Positions 54,286-63,409 of a stretch of 64,000 nucleotides of DNA are shown here, one piece after another. The position numbers and the translations under genes are program-made. The notes beneath the pieces are model-generated. The model ran no database searches and was not told where the DNA came from. It saw nothing but the letters and a program-made list of their open reading frames with translations. Position 1 is the stretch's first letter, and each line of letters starts with the position of its first letter. This DNA comes from Paenibacillus sp. BJ-4. Its GTDB lineage: Bacteria > Bacillota > Bacilli > Paenibacillales > Paenibacillaceae. The DNA lies in contig NZ_JAIVEM010000170.1 of the NCBI RefSeq assembly GCF_020404765.1, forward strand, positions 1 through 64,000. Reading direction: 5' to 3'.

Positions 54286-54677
54286 TATTGGTTATCACTC
54301 TCTAACGAGATGTTTTTCATTTGGCTGTACATATCAATCTTATGATTAATCATGGATATATATTGAAGCAGAGTATCCACTTGTTTTTCGATAAAGATCC
54401 GCTGGTCCTTCAACATATTTACCCGTTGATCTGTCGTTTCTTCTCCTTGTACGGTCAGTTCTACGAAATTTTTCAACTTCGAAATGGACATCCCTGTCTC
54501 TCGTAAACAGCAAATGAAACGTAGCCACTCAATGTGTTCGTCTTCATACAGCCTAAACCCAGTTGGGCTGCGCTCAATGAACGGAATCAATCCTTCTTTT
54601 TCATAGAATCTTATTGTATGGATGGACAAATTCGATTTTTCAGCCAGATGACCAATAGTAAATAGTTCTTTAGCCAT
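54285..54677 (-). CDS. MerR-family transcriptional regulator
   Basis: A 130-residue regulator: FTIGHLAEKSNLSIHTIRFYEKEGLIP is the MerR helix-turn-helix, followed by the wing with FRLYEDEHIEWLRFICCLRE and a C-terminal coiled coil (about 75-118). No metal-binding cysteine cluster is seen. Such AdhR/YfmP-like proteins often sense aldehydes and control aldo-keto reductases, which would suit the convergent gene next to it (inference). Confidence 0.9.
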   Translation of the reverse strand: MAKELFTIGHLAEKSNLSIHTIRFYEKEGLIPFIERSPTGFRLYEDEHIEWLRFICCLRETGMSISKLKNFVELTVQGEETTDQRVNMLKDQRIFIEKQVDTLLQYISMINHKIDMYSQMKNISLESDNQ

Positions 54678-55432
54678 TAGTTTAGTCCTCTCTCAACACG
54701 CTATCTTTGTAATATTATTTCATAGGGTGTTTTGGAATTCAACTAGAACTCTGTTTTCCACTAATAGCTTTTAAGTACAAAATAGAAGAGAACAACACAT
54801 CAAGTTCCATGGAATATTATGTTCATAGTAAAAAGATCGAATTAGCGCGTAAGGAAGTGAACATAATTCGGGCGTTTGTATGGAAATATATGCGTTAGCG
54901 GATTGGCACGTATATCCTGGATGCTTACTGGCTACATACTAATGCCACTCTTGATGATGAAGTGAAGTTGTTAAAATTCACATCCAGCTCGTCAAATGGA
55001 ACAAACCGATCTCATCCGACAATTAATTAGTGTCGGGTGATAAGAACATTATCTCATTTCCGACGAATCAATCCGGGTTATGGGAATCATTTCACGAGCG
55101 AGCGGCCACTATCACAGGAGCAATCCTTCATGCTCAGAGATCTCAAAAGTTAGTATAACAGCACAGCTTTCTGAGTAAAACTATTCTATCTCTAACTCGA
55201 TTTGGACTTTCAAGAAAAGGTTCGCCCGTACCTTGCTCTTCTACATCTCAGAAATTAAGATATGAGAATCCCTTCCCTCATTGTTTATGAGATTGAAATA
55301 CCAATCAAATGTCGAATGACACAAAATCACTTACATACCTTTAACACCACAAGTGGGATCGTCTACATTTAGACAACCAAAATGAGGGCTTGTAGAATGA
55401 GCATATCTTCATAAGGAGCTTGATCATCTACA
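54678..55432. other. Long intergenic region without a recognised gene
   Basis: No frame shows family features. TGTCGGATGA-like inverted pieces near 55010-55040 are weak. The stretch looks like decayed DNA beside an IS remnant. Confidence 0.45.
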
Positions 55433-55905
55433 ATGCCAAAACAACAACGACGTACCTTCACAGCAGAGTTCAAGAAGCAAATGGTTCAACTCTATGAAAA
55501 CGGGAAATCCAGAGCAGATATTGTGGAGAAATATAGCCTCACAACCTCGGCGCTGGATCGCTAAGATCAAACAAGCATAAACCACAGGCTCCTTCTCGGA
55601 GAAGGGCAATCGCTCTCCAGAAGAGAATGAGCTGATCGCCTTACGGAAAGAAAATCAGCGTCTCAAAATGGAGATATTTTAAAGCAAGCCGCGCTGATCA
55701 CGGGATGAAAGTAGCTATCATCCAGAACAACCGTGTAAATACTCGGTATCAGCAATGTGCGAAGTCTTGCAAATTGCAAGAAGTATGTTTTATGACGAAG
55801 CCAAAGAACAGACGAAGGAAGACCATGTATCGGAGGTCATCGTGGACATTTTCCACAAAAACCGAAAAGCTTACGGCTTATGGCACTCGCTGTCGAATTG
55901 CTAAT
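55433..55905 (+). pseudogene. IS3-family element remnant (orfA and start of orfB)
   Basis: The first frame reads RRTFTAEFKKQMVQLYENGK with SRADIVEKYSLTTSALDRW, the orfA helix-turn-helix of IS3 elements, broken after the tryptophan. ENELIALRKENQRLKMEI follows in another frame (leucine zipper). Then orfB starts around 55700 (VAIIQNN) and shifts frame repeatedly (KAYG near 55865). The catalytic core is absent. After it, an open piece at 55921-56085 (ALHYFIAALSLTLSETLL) may be the tail of another lost gene. Confidence 0.75.
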
Positions 55906-56143
55906 GCCACATGAGGCATGGAGAAACAAGCCGGTGAAATTGATGAAAAAATCGACGCGGAGGCATTGCACTATTTTATTGCCGCATTGAGTCTGACACT
56001 CTCGGAAACGCTGCTGGACAAGGATGTCGGCTTGGGAACATTACGTATTGATCAGAGCATATCCATAAGTATATATATTGAGTAATGGCCTTGGCGGACA
56101 GCAAGATAAATTGAAGTTTGACCTAATGTGGGGATGAAGCGGT

Positions 56144-56704
56144 ATGATCTTGTTTTTTCGCAAATATGATAAAGCGCTGAGCATAGCATTTGCTCTGCTG
56201 ACAACCGGTTTTTTCGTGCTGACAATCTTCAATAAAGATTTTTTTAACTGGGCTTTTGGAAGGCATCACAATCAATTAAGCTGGTATATTCGACCGTTGT
56301 TTCTTATCCCTTTTTGCTACTTTGCGTTCAAAAAAAGCTGGAGTGGTATGTCTGCAACGATTTTTTTTCTTTTTACCAGCATGTTTTGGTTTTCGAAGCC
56401 AGCAGAGTCGAATCAAAGCGTTGTGGAATTTTTGGAAATGGAAAAAGAATGGCTGAGCGGCAATTGGGATTTCACCAAAATGGCAGCGGCTTTGCTTATC
56501 CCACTTTCATTCGCCTCTTTGGGGATGGCTTTCTGGAAGAGAAGCGTTCGCATAGGACTGACTGTTCTTGTACTGATTGCTATAGGGAAAATGGCATGGA
56601 GTGTCGCTTACGGCGGGAAATCCGGGCAGTCAATCATCGTACCGGCGACTGTAGGCTTGCTCATATGCATCGGTATTGTTTGGCGGGTCGTGCGCAAGCC
56701 GTAA
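56144..56704 (+). CDS. Predicted membrane protein, unknown family
   Basis: A 186-residue hydrophobic protein with about six predicted spans: near 12-28, 47-60, 65-82, 112-130, 136-155 and 164-181. A loop motif GRHHNQLSWYIRPLF lies between the first two spans. GGGG and a purine stretch precede the ATG. I do not recognise the family. It is flanked by IS remnants on both sides and has a hairpin downstream. Confidence 0.6.
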   Translation: MILFFRKYDKALSIAFALLTTGFFVLTIFNKDFFNWAFGRHHNQLSWYIRPLFLIPFCYFAFKKSWSGMSATIFFLFTSMFWFSKPAESNQSVVEFLEMEKEWLSGNWDFTKMAAALLIPLSFASLGMAFWKRSVRIGLTVLVLIAIGKMAWSVAYGGKSGQSIIVPATVGLLICIGIVWRVVRKP

Positions 56705-56776
56705 TTCTGTGTTGTGCGATTGTTCTGTCCTGAAAAGGTTGCCAGTTCGATTTATTTATTCAATACAGGCGACTTG

Positions 56777-56822
56777 CTAAGCTGGTCCGGGTGACAACCC
56801 AGACCAGCTTAGAGTATAAAAA
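56777..56822. terminator. Inverted repeat, probable terminator of the membrane-protein gene
   Basis: CTAAGCTGGTC and GACCAGCTTAG are perfect 11-base inverted copies with a 24-base loop. A third copy of GACCAGCTTA occurs at about 57046, so it may instead be part of a repeated unit. No long T run follows. Confidence 0.45.
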
Positions 56823-57070
56823 ACGCCAAGTCGGCTGCAATGGAAGGCTTAGCATATATTCTCGTTAAAATGTTGGCGGGACCCCTATTGACCTCAGGCA
56901 AACTGAGCCCGGAACGGTTGCTCATAGTAAGCCGAGCCAGCGCCGGGAATATTCAGTCATGGAACGATTTCTCTAGCTGGAATCATCGGCTGATTCTAAT
57001 TTTTTAGAAGGCATAGCAGTGCGTTATTCGAGTATTACCATCTGGACCAGCTTAAATGGTATTATCCCCT

Positions 57071-58339
57071 TCAAGTAGACACTCCAAAAAGACCTCATGG
57101 TATCCTGAGGTAGGAAAAATACTTGGAGGGGATTTTTGTATGGCAAAAAAGGGGCAGTCATTTCAGTCTTACAGCGAAGCCTTCAAAACCGAGGCTGTTC
57201 AGGCGTATTTAGAGGGGAAGGGGCGGATATGAAACGCTCTCAAAGCAGTTTGGAATTCGAAGTAAAACCCAACTCATGTACTGGGTAAAGAAGTACAAAG
57301 CTGGAGAAATCTTCGACACTCGTAAGGGCTCCTCAAGCCCACACTGGGGACGCTCACGCACGTATTTATCCTCCGTGGAGGAAGAGCGGGATTACTTGAA
57401 AGCACAGGTGAATTACCTAAAAAAGCGGTAACCCATCTGGTCCGGGAGGGAAGCTGAGCCTGCATGGGCACTATAAGATCATCGAAGAACTACGGAAACA
57501 ATATCCCGTAACACTGCTTCCCACTTTTGCTGGAGTCCGTAAGGCAAACTATTACAAGTGGAGAAGAGCCTTGTCTACCCATCAGGAGCGCCTCTCGCGA
57601 CATCACGAAATCAAAGCGCAGATGGTCGCGATTCACCTCGCCCATCCTTACTTTGGATATCCTCGGATGAAGTTCGCTTTGCAGGAAGCCGGGTACCTCG
57701 TCAACCACAAGAAAGTGTGGCGACTTATGAAGGAATTATCGATTTCCTTGGCCATTCGGAAGAAACGCAATCGTCTAGTTACACCCCTTTCGTCGTCCAG
57801 CCCAATCGGCTAAAGTGGAAGCTTCACGCCGCTGGCCCCCAGCAAAAGTTGGTGACGGATATCACCTATCTCTCGGACGGTACTCGTTTTTACTACCTGT
57901 CCCATACAGGATCTATTCAACAACGAAATTGTCGCCTGGCAGCTTTCGGGACGTAACGACAACAGGCTCGTGCTAGACACCATTGGACAGTGGACCCGAA
58001 AAAGAGACGTATCTGGTGCCGTGCTCCATTCGGATCAAGGCTTCCAGTATACGTCTCAGGCGTACAACACACGGCTTGAAGAATTCGGCGTCAAGGACAG
58101 TCAACTCTCGCAAAGGTACCTGCCTGGATAACGCCTGCATTGAATCCTTCTTTTCGCATCTCAAAACTGAGAAGTTGTATCTCCTCCAGTGTAAGTCAGA
58201 AGCCGAAATCGGGCAAGCCGTGGAGGAATATATCTATTTTTACAATTACCAGCGTTTTCAATCCAAACTCAAACAGAACGTGCCGATATACTCTATCGGT
58301 ACGCTCTGGCGGCATAGTCTTTTTTCGATGTCTACTTGA
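57071..58339 (+). mobile_element. IS3-family insertion sequence, complete ends but broken genes
   Basis: Ends: 23-base inverted repeats at 57071-57093 and 58317-58339 that match at 19 positions, starting TCAAGTAGACA. orfA begins at about 57140 (FQSYSEAFKTEAVQAYLEGK) and shifts frame near 57228, continuing as QLMYWVKKYKAGEIFDTRKG. orfB begins around 57465 (YKIIEELRKQYPVT) and carries HPYFGYPRMKFALQEAGY, then TDITYLSDG (first Asp), HSDQGFQYTSQAY (second Asp) and LDNACIESFFSHLKTE (Glu) in successive frames. At least four frame changes mean it cannot move itself. Its right end lies in a folE2-like gene. No target duplication is seen. Confidence 0.85.
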
Positions 58340-58344
58340 CAGAG

Positions 58345-58690
58345 GTATGACCAAACGTGCCGCCTCTTCCTTTCTTTTGTCGTACATAATTACTGCATAA
58401 GTATCGTGCATATGAATCGATTCCTCATTTCGACATTCCACCGTAAAAGCTTGCACCGCCTCCATTTCATACAAATCTGCGGCTACAAGCCGCACCATAT
58501 CTTCCATAAAACGGGGGTTTTCATAAGCCTGTTAGTGACCCTTTTGACGATATAGTTCCAATTGTTCCGTCAATCGGCTCATGTTAATGCCCTTGGACTC
58601 CCGAGACAAACTCGTAGTCAGCGTAATCGTCGCAACTCTGGTTTGGGTTTTGGACTCCATTTTAGAACAAACCAGGATCGGGTAAATATA
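58345..58690 (-). pseudogene. folE2: Zinc-independent GTP cyclohydrolase (FolE2) remnant
   Basis: The minus strand reads SKTQTRVATITLTTSLSRES and KGINMSRLTEQLELY, the N-terminal pattern of FolE2, then a stop and, without the roughly 150-residue middle, ENPRFMEDMVRLVAADLYE and ESIHMHDTYAVI, the C-terminal pattern. The IS3 element begins directly after the last codons. So the gene has a nonsense codon, an internal deletion and an insertion. FolE2 replaces the zinc enzyme FolE under zinc starvation and is commonly Zur-controlled; a Fur/Zur-type gene is divergent from it here. Confidence 0.75.
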
Positions 58691-58768
58691 GCGATTGATG
58701 AAAGTTTTATATATCGAAGAAGGGAACTTACGATGCTATGAAAAAAAAGCCAGTCCAAAGTAAAAAAG

Positions 58769-59319
58769 ATGCTGAATACAATAGCGCGGAACGGATGGAG
58801 AGTGACCGATCAACGAAGAGCGTTGGCGCAAATTTTTGCCGATCATGAAGGTTACCTGTCCCCAAAGATGTCTATGATCAAATGTTCGTCCGTTATCCAG
58901 GGGTGAGTCGGGACACGGTTTACCGCAATCTCCGGATGTTAAGTGAGATGTGGGTATTGGGGCATTTCTACTTTATGAATGGCGGCTCGAAATTCAAGGA
59001 GAATTGTATGGGGCACCATCATCATCACTTGATTTGCGTCAATTGTGAAAAAACACTTCCTTTTGATTATTGTCCGATGGACCGTGGCCTTGAGTTGCCG
59101 GGAAACTACAAAGTGCTGCGGCATCGTTTTGAGGTTTACGGGATTTGCGAGTCATGTCAAGGCAGCAGAATGAAGAACCCATGGAGTAAAAGACAGAATA
59201 CTTGCTATCCATTTACCAGTAAACATGCGTTCTTTCGGGAGAGTATGCTTGCTGTGGGTTATGCGAATCATGCCTTCATAAAATTGGTGATGGTCAGCTT
59301 TACATTCTTCAAACCATAG
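58769..59319 (+). pseudogene. Fur-family (Zur-like) regulator, single frameshift
   Basis: The N-terminal piece reads LNTIARNGWRVTDQRRALAQ and IFADHEGYLSP; after one missing base near 58868 (AAAGATG where AAGGATG would restore VYDQMF) the frame continues with GVSRDTVYRNLRMLSEM, the Fur recognition helix. HHHHHLICVNCEKTLPFDYC and ICESC supply the two CxxC zinc sites. Beyond ESCQ the frame runs about 50 residues longer than usual, suggesting a lost stop. Divergence from a folE2 remnant favours Zur. A one-base sequencing error is possible. Confidence 0.75.
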
Positions 59320-59335
59320 ATGAATCCTATTGAAA

Positions 59336-59350
59336 TGATAATAATTATTG
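59336..59350. promoter_or_regulatory. Fur-box-like site before the PLP-enzyme operon
   Basis: TGATAATAATTATTG matches the 7-1-7 Fur-family consensus TGATAATNATTATCA at 13 of 14 defined positions. It lies about 270 bases before the first gene of the PLP-enzyme cluster, just after the Fur/Zur-like pseudogene. Control by iron or zinc is inferred. Confidence 0.5.
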
Positions 59351-59609
59351 GATTGAACGATACCATTGATCGGATTATTCTAAATAGAAAATAGAATTTA
59401 ATATTCGAAAGGAATTGAGTGTCATTAACGATCATTTTCGGGCGCTTTTGTTTACGGCTTTGTAGGGGCATGCCAAGCGAAATCCGATCCCATTCCATAT
59501 TCCCGGTCACAAGAAAGGAGTAGGGATGGAAGAAGGGGTTAGCGCTTTTTTTGGCGAGAATGCCTTGTCCTTCGATTTAAACAATATTGAAGCTAAAGGG
59601 GGCGTCGGA

Positions 59610-60863
59610 ATGAATCATTTAGATCAACAAGATCCTGCAATAGCCGGAGCGATCCGGCAGGAGTTGGAACGGCAACGCGATAAAATCGAATTGATCGCTT
59701 CTGAGAATTTTGTAAGCCGAGCGGTCATGGAGACAATGAGCACGGTCCTGACCAACAAATATGCGGAAGGCTATCCCGGAAAAAGGTATTACGGGGGTTG
59801 TGAATACGTAGATCTCGTTGAAGATCTGGCCAGGAATAGGGTCAAGGAGCTGTTCGGCGCAGAGCATGCCAATGTTCAGCCTCATTCGGGAGCCCAGGCC
59901 AACATGGCCGTTTATTTCGCTTCGGTAAAATCCGGAGATACGATTCTCGGTATGAACTTGGCACACGGCGGTCACTTGACGCATGGAAGCCCCGTGAACG
60001 CTTCCGGAATGATGTATAACTTTGTCCCTTATGGGGTTAATGCTCAAACCTTCCGTATCGATTTTGATGAAGTTCGAAAGCTTGCTCATCGTCATAAGCC
60101 CAGAATGATTGTCGTAGGCGCAAGCGCTTATCCTCGCACGATCGAGTTTGAGCCCTTTGCCCAAATCGCCGAGGAGGTAGGCGCATTATTTCTCGTGGAT
60201 ATGGCCCATATTGCGGGAATCGTAGCCGCTGGCCTACACCCGAATCCTGTTCCACACGCTCACTTTGTCACGACAACCACTCACAAAACCTTGCGTGGGC
60301 CAAGAGGAGGAGTTATCTTATGTCGTAAATCCTGGGCGCAAGCGATCGATAAAGCGGTATTTCCAACTACCCAAGGCGGTCCGTTTATGCATACCATCGC
60401 GGCTAAGGCCGTGGCATTCGGCGAGAACGCCCAGCCCGAATACAAGCTATATATGCAACGCGTTATTCAGAACGCCAGACTGCTCGCGGAAAAGTTAATG
60501 GAGGCAGGTTTGCAAGTCGTCTCGGGCGGCACGGACAATCATCTAATCCTTCTGGATTTGCGCAATATCGGACTGACCGGACAAGTGGCCCAGCAATTGC
60601 TGGACGATATCGGAATCACAGTCAATAAGAACGCGATTCCTTTTGATCCGACAAGTCCCCGCGTCACGAGCGGAATTCGACTAGGAACGCCTGCGGCGAC
60701 CACCAGGGGGATGGGGGCTGAAGAAATGAACGAAATTGCCGTCATTATTGCGCAGACCTTAAAACAACCTCAACGTTCAGACATAAGGGAACAAATGAGA
60801 GGCAAGGTGAAAGACATTACGTCTCGCTTCCCTTTATACAAGAACGAAATGATCAGGAATTAG
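59610..60863 (+). CDS. glyA: Serine hydroxymethyltransferase (or paralogue)
   Basis: A 417-residue PLP enzyme interconverting serine and glycine with tetrahydrofolate. SHMT motifs: IELIASENFVS, YAEGYPGKRYYGG, QPHSGAQAN, MAHIAG and TTTTHKTLRGPRGG. With the start at 59610 the PLP-lysine is Lys226, the same number as in Geobacillus SHMT, which supports this start. An in-frame ATG at 59526 has a stronger site (AAAGGAG) and would add 28 residues, so an extended form is possible. First gene of a tight four-gene PLP-enzyme cluster, 12 bases before the next. Being in such a cluster, it may be a specialised second copy. Confidence 0.88.
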   Translation: MNHLDQQDPAIAGAIRQELERQRDKIELIASENFVSRAVMETMSTVLTNKYAEGYPGKRYYGGCEYVDLVEDLARNRVKELFGAEHANVQPHSGAQANMAVYFASVKSGDTILGMNLAHGGHLTHGSPVNASGMMYNFVPYGVNAQTFRIDFDEVRKLAHRHKPRMIVVGASAYPRTIEFEPFAQIAEEVGALFLVDMAHIAGIVAAGLHPNPVPHAHFVTTTTHKTLRGPRGGVILCRKSWAQAIDKAVFPTTQGGPFMHTIAAKAVAFGENAQPEYKLYMQRVIQNARLLAEKLMEAGLQVVSGGTDNHLILLDLRNIGLTGQVAQQLLDDIGITVNKNAIPFDPTSPRVTSGIRLGTPAATTRGMGAEEMNEIAVIIAQTLKQPQRSDIREQMRGKVKDITSRFPLYKNEMIRN

Positions 60864-60875
60864 GGAGGAGCTCCT

Positions 60876-62183
60876 ATGAAGCGTAACACTTCTTGCGCCC
60901 AAAAAGCATTTTTGAAAGCAAATCGGGTGATTCCGGGCGGGGTGAACAGCCCGGTTCGCGCGTTTACTAGCGTTGGTACGACGCCTATATTTGTGAGCCG
61001 AGGTCAGGGGGCTCGTGTTTGGGACATCGATGGGAACGAATATATCGATTACATCGGCTCATGGGGGCCGTTAATTCTGGGTCACGCTCATCCGAAGGTG
61101 GTCAAGTCTATTCAAATGGCGGCGATTCAAGGGACGAGTTTCGGTTTGCCCACGCAAATCGAAACGAAGATGGCAATGCAGATTTGCAATAGCCTTCCAT
61201 CCGTCGAAATGGTCCGCATGGTCAACTCAGGTACAGAAGCCGCCATGAGCGCAATTCGCTTGGCCAGGGGGTACACCAAGCGGCAAAAAATCGTAAAATT
61301 TCAAGGGAACTATCACGGACATGCGGATGCTTTATTGACCAAATCAGGATCAGGCGTGGCAACGTTGGGTTTGCCGGACAGCCCGGGAGTGCCTGATAAC
61401 GTTACCATGAATACGATCACGATTCCTTATAACAGTCTGGAGAGTATCCATCTTGCATTCGAACGGTATGGCGAACAAATCGCCGCCGTGATGGTCGAGC
61501 CGGTCGCCGGGAACATGGGTGTCGTTCCGCCATTGCCGGGGTTTCTTCAGGAACTGAGAGAAATTACCGCGAAATACGGAAGCCTCCTGATCTTCGACGA
61601 GGTGATGACGGGATTTCGTGTAAGCTATCAGGGGGCGCAAGGATTGTACGGAATCGCACCGGATCTCACTTGTCTCGGCAAAGTGATCGGAGGAGGGCTC
61701 CCTGTCGGCGCTTACGGCGGCAAACGCGAAATCATGGAGCAAATCGCTCCCGTTGGCCCCATTTATCAAGCGGGCACGTTATCGGGAAATCCGCTCGCCA
61801 TGTCGGCCGGATATCGAACGTTGCGACTGCTCGAAGAGCCCGGAATCTATGAAGAGTTGGATCGAAAAACGGCAAAACTGGCGGAAGGTTTTTTGCAAAA
61901 TGCAAGGAGGATCGGCGTGCCCTTAAAAGTGAATCGCGTAGGCTCCATGCTTTCTCCTTATTTTACGGAGGAAGACGTTGTGAATTATGAAACCGCGCAA
62001 CAATCAAACATGCATCGGTTTAAGAGATACCATGCCGCGATGTTGGACCTCGGAATCTTAACTGCGCCCACACCCTACGAAGTTATGTTCGTATCGACCG
62101 CGCACTCGGACGAAGATATCGAAAACACGATAGAGGTCCATTATCAAGCCTTAAATACGATAAAGAAGGAAAGCGGGGATTGA
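60876..62183 (+). CDS. Glutamate-1-semialdehyde 2,1-aminomutase-like PLP enzyme
   Basis: A 435-residue class III aminotransferase-fold protein closely resembling HemL: IPGGVNSPVRAFTSVGTTP, MVNSGTEAAMSAIRLARG, NYHGHADALL, IFDEVMTGFRV and PLP-lysine Lys269 in LGKVIGGGLPVGAYGG. HemL makes 5-aminolevulinate for haem. GGAGGAG precedes the ATG. It lies between glyA and a sufS-like gene rather than with hemAXCDB, so it may be a paralogue with another substrate. Its stop touches the next start region. Confidence 0.88.
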   Translation: MKRNTSCAQKAFLKANRVIPGGVNSPVRAFTSVGTTPIFVSRGQGARVWDIDGNEYIDYIGSWGPLILGHAHPKVVKSIQMAAIQGTSFGLPTQIETKMAMQICNSLPSVEMVRMVNSGTEAAMSAIRLARGYTKRQKIVKFQGNYHGHADALLTKSGSGVATLGLPDSPGVPDNVTMNTITIPYNSLESIHLAFERYGEQIAAVMVEPVAGNMGVVPPLPGFLQELREITAKYGSLLIFDEVMTGFRVSYQGAQGLYGIAPDLTCLGKVIGGGLPVGAYGGKREIMEQIAPVGPIYQAGTLSGNPLAMSAGYRTLRLLEEPGIYEELDRKTAKLAEGFLQNARRIGVPLKVNRVGSMLSPYFTEEDVVNYETAQQSNMHRFKRYHAAMLDLGILTAPTPYEVMFVSTAHSDEDIENTIEVHYQALNTIKKESGD

Positions 62184-62185
62184 CC

Positions 62186-63403
62186 ATGAATGCCGCTGAA
62201 ATCCGTGAGTTATTTCCGATTTTAGACCAGAAAGTACACGATTGTCCTCTCGTTTATTTGGATAGTGCCGCCTCGGCGCAAAAGCCGATTCAGGTGATCG
62301 AGGCGGTGAAGCGATATTACGAGTGGGACAATGCGAACGTTCACCGCGGCGTTCACACACTAGGCATGCGCGCTACGGAAGCTTATGAGGCAGCGAGAAT
62401 CGCAGTGGCTCGGTTTATTGGCGCTAGTTCGGAACGGGAAATCGTTTTTACCCGCGGAGCGACGTCGTCCCTCAATCTTGTCGCGAGCAGCTATGCACGA
62501 ACGGTATGCTCAGAGGGGGATGAGATTGTCCTTTCGGAGATGGAGCATCACAGCAACCTGATTCCCTGGCAACAAGCGGCAAAAGCTTCGGGAGCCGTAT
62601 TAAAATATATCCCGCTTAAATCGGACGGGACGTTTTCAATAGAAGATGTAGAGCAAACAGTCACGGACCGTACGAAAGTGGTGACGGTCTCACAAGTCTC
62701 GAATGTACTGGGTATCGCTAATCCGGTGAAGCAAATGGCTGACATCGCCCACAAGAAAGGAGCCGTCCTGGTTGTCGATGGAGCGCAGAGCGCACCTCAT
62801 CTCAAGGTCAACGTCCGAGAAATGGATTGCGACTTCTATGCCTTCTCGGGTCATAAGATGTGCGCGCCGACCGGAATTGGTGTCCTGTATGGGAGAAAAG
62901 GTCTCCTTGAGCAAATGGAGCCGATTGAATTTGGAGGAGAAATGATCGATCGTGTCGGGCTGCAGGATGCGTCATGGAAAGAGGCGCCTTGGAAATTTGA
63001 AGGGGGAACCCCGATCATCGCGGGTGCAATCGGGCTGAGTGCGGCCATCCGTTTTCTGGAGCAAATCGGATTAGACGCGATCGCGGAGCACGATAGGCAA
63101 CTGACCCGCTATGCGGAAGAACAAATGAAGCGCATGGAGCATTTGACGATCTATGGCCCGACGGAAGGACGGGTGGGACTCGTTACCTTTAATTTGGACC
63201 GAATTCATTCGCATGATGTCGCTACGGTACTTGATACATACGGCGTGGCCATCCGCGCGGGTCACCACTGCTGTCAGCCGTTAATGAATCTTTTAAATGT
63301 CGGTTCTACAGCTAGGGCCAGCTTTTATTTGTACAATACCGAAGAGGATGTTGATCGGCTGCTGTTCGCTTTGCAAAAAACCAAAGAGTACTTTAAGGAG
63401 TGA
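62186..63403 (+). CDS. Cysteine desulfurase, SufS-like
   Basis: A 405-residue class V PLP enzyme that removes sulfur from cysteine (or selenium from selenocysteine) for Fe-S clusters or other uses. Motifs: VYLDSAASAQKP, ANVHRGVHTL, PLP-lysine Lys224 in SGHKMCAPTG and catalytic Cys362 in RAGHHCCQPLM. A second Cys directly after it is unusual (normally Ala). No sufCDB or sufU neighbour is present. I choose the ATG at 62186; a TTG overlaps the previous stop. Confidence 0.88.
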   Translation: MNAAEIRELFPILDQKVHDCPLVYLDSAASAQKPIQVIEAVKRYYEWDNANVHRGVHTLGMRATEAYEAARIAVARFIGASSEREIVFTRGATSSLNLVASSYARTVCSEGDEIVLSEMEHHSNLIPWQQAAKASGAVLKYIPLKSDGTFSIEDVEQTVTDRTKVVTVSQVSNVLGIANPVKQMADIAHKKGAVLVVDGAQSAPHLKVNVREMDCDFYAFSGHKMCAPTGIGVLYGRKGLLEQMEPIEFGGEMIDRVGLQDASWKEAPWKFEGGTPIIAGAIGLSAAIRFLEQIGLDAIAEHDRQLTRYAEEQMKRMEHLTIYGPTEGRVGLVTFNLDRIHSHDVATVLDTYGVAIRAGHHCCQPLMNLLNVGSTARASFYLYNTEEDVDRLLFALQKTKEYFKE

Positions 63404-63409
63404 TCCAAT

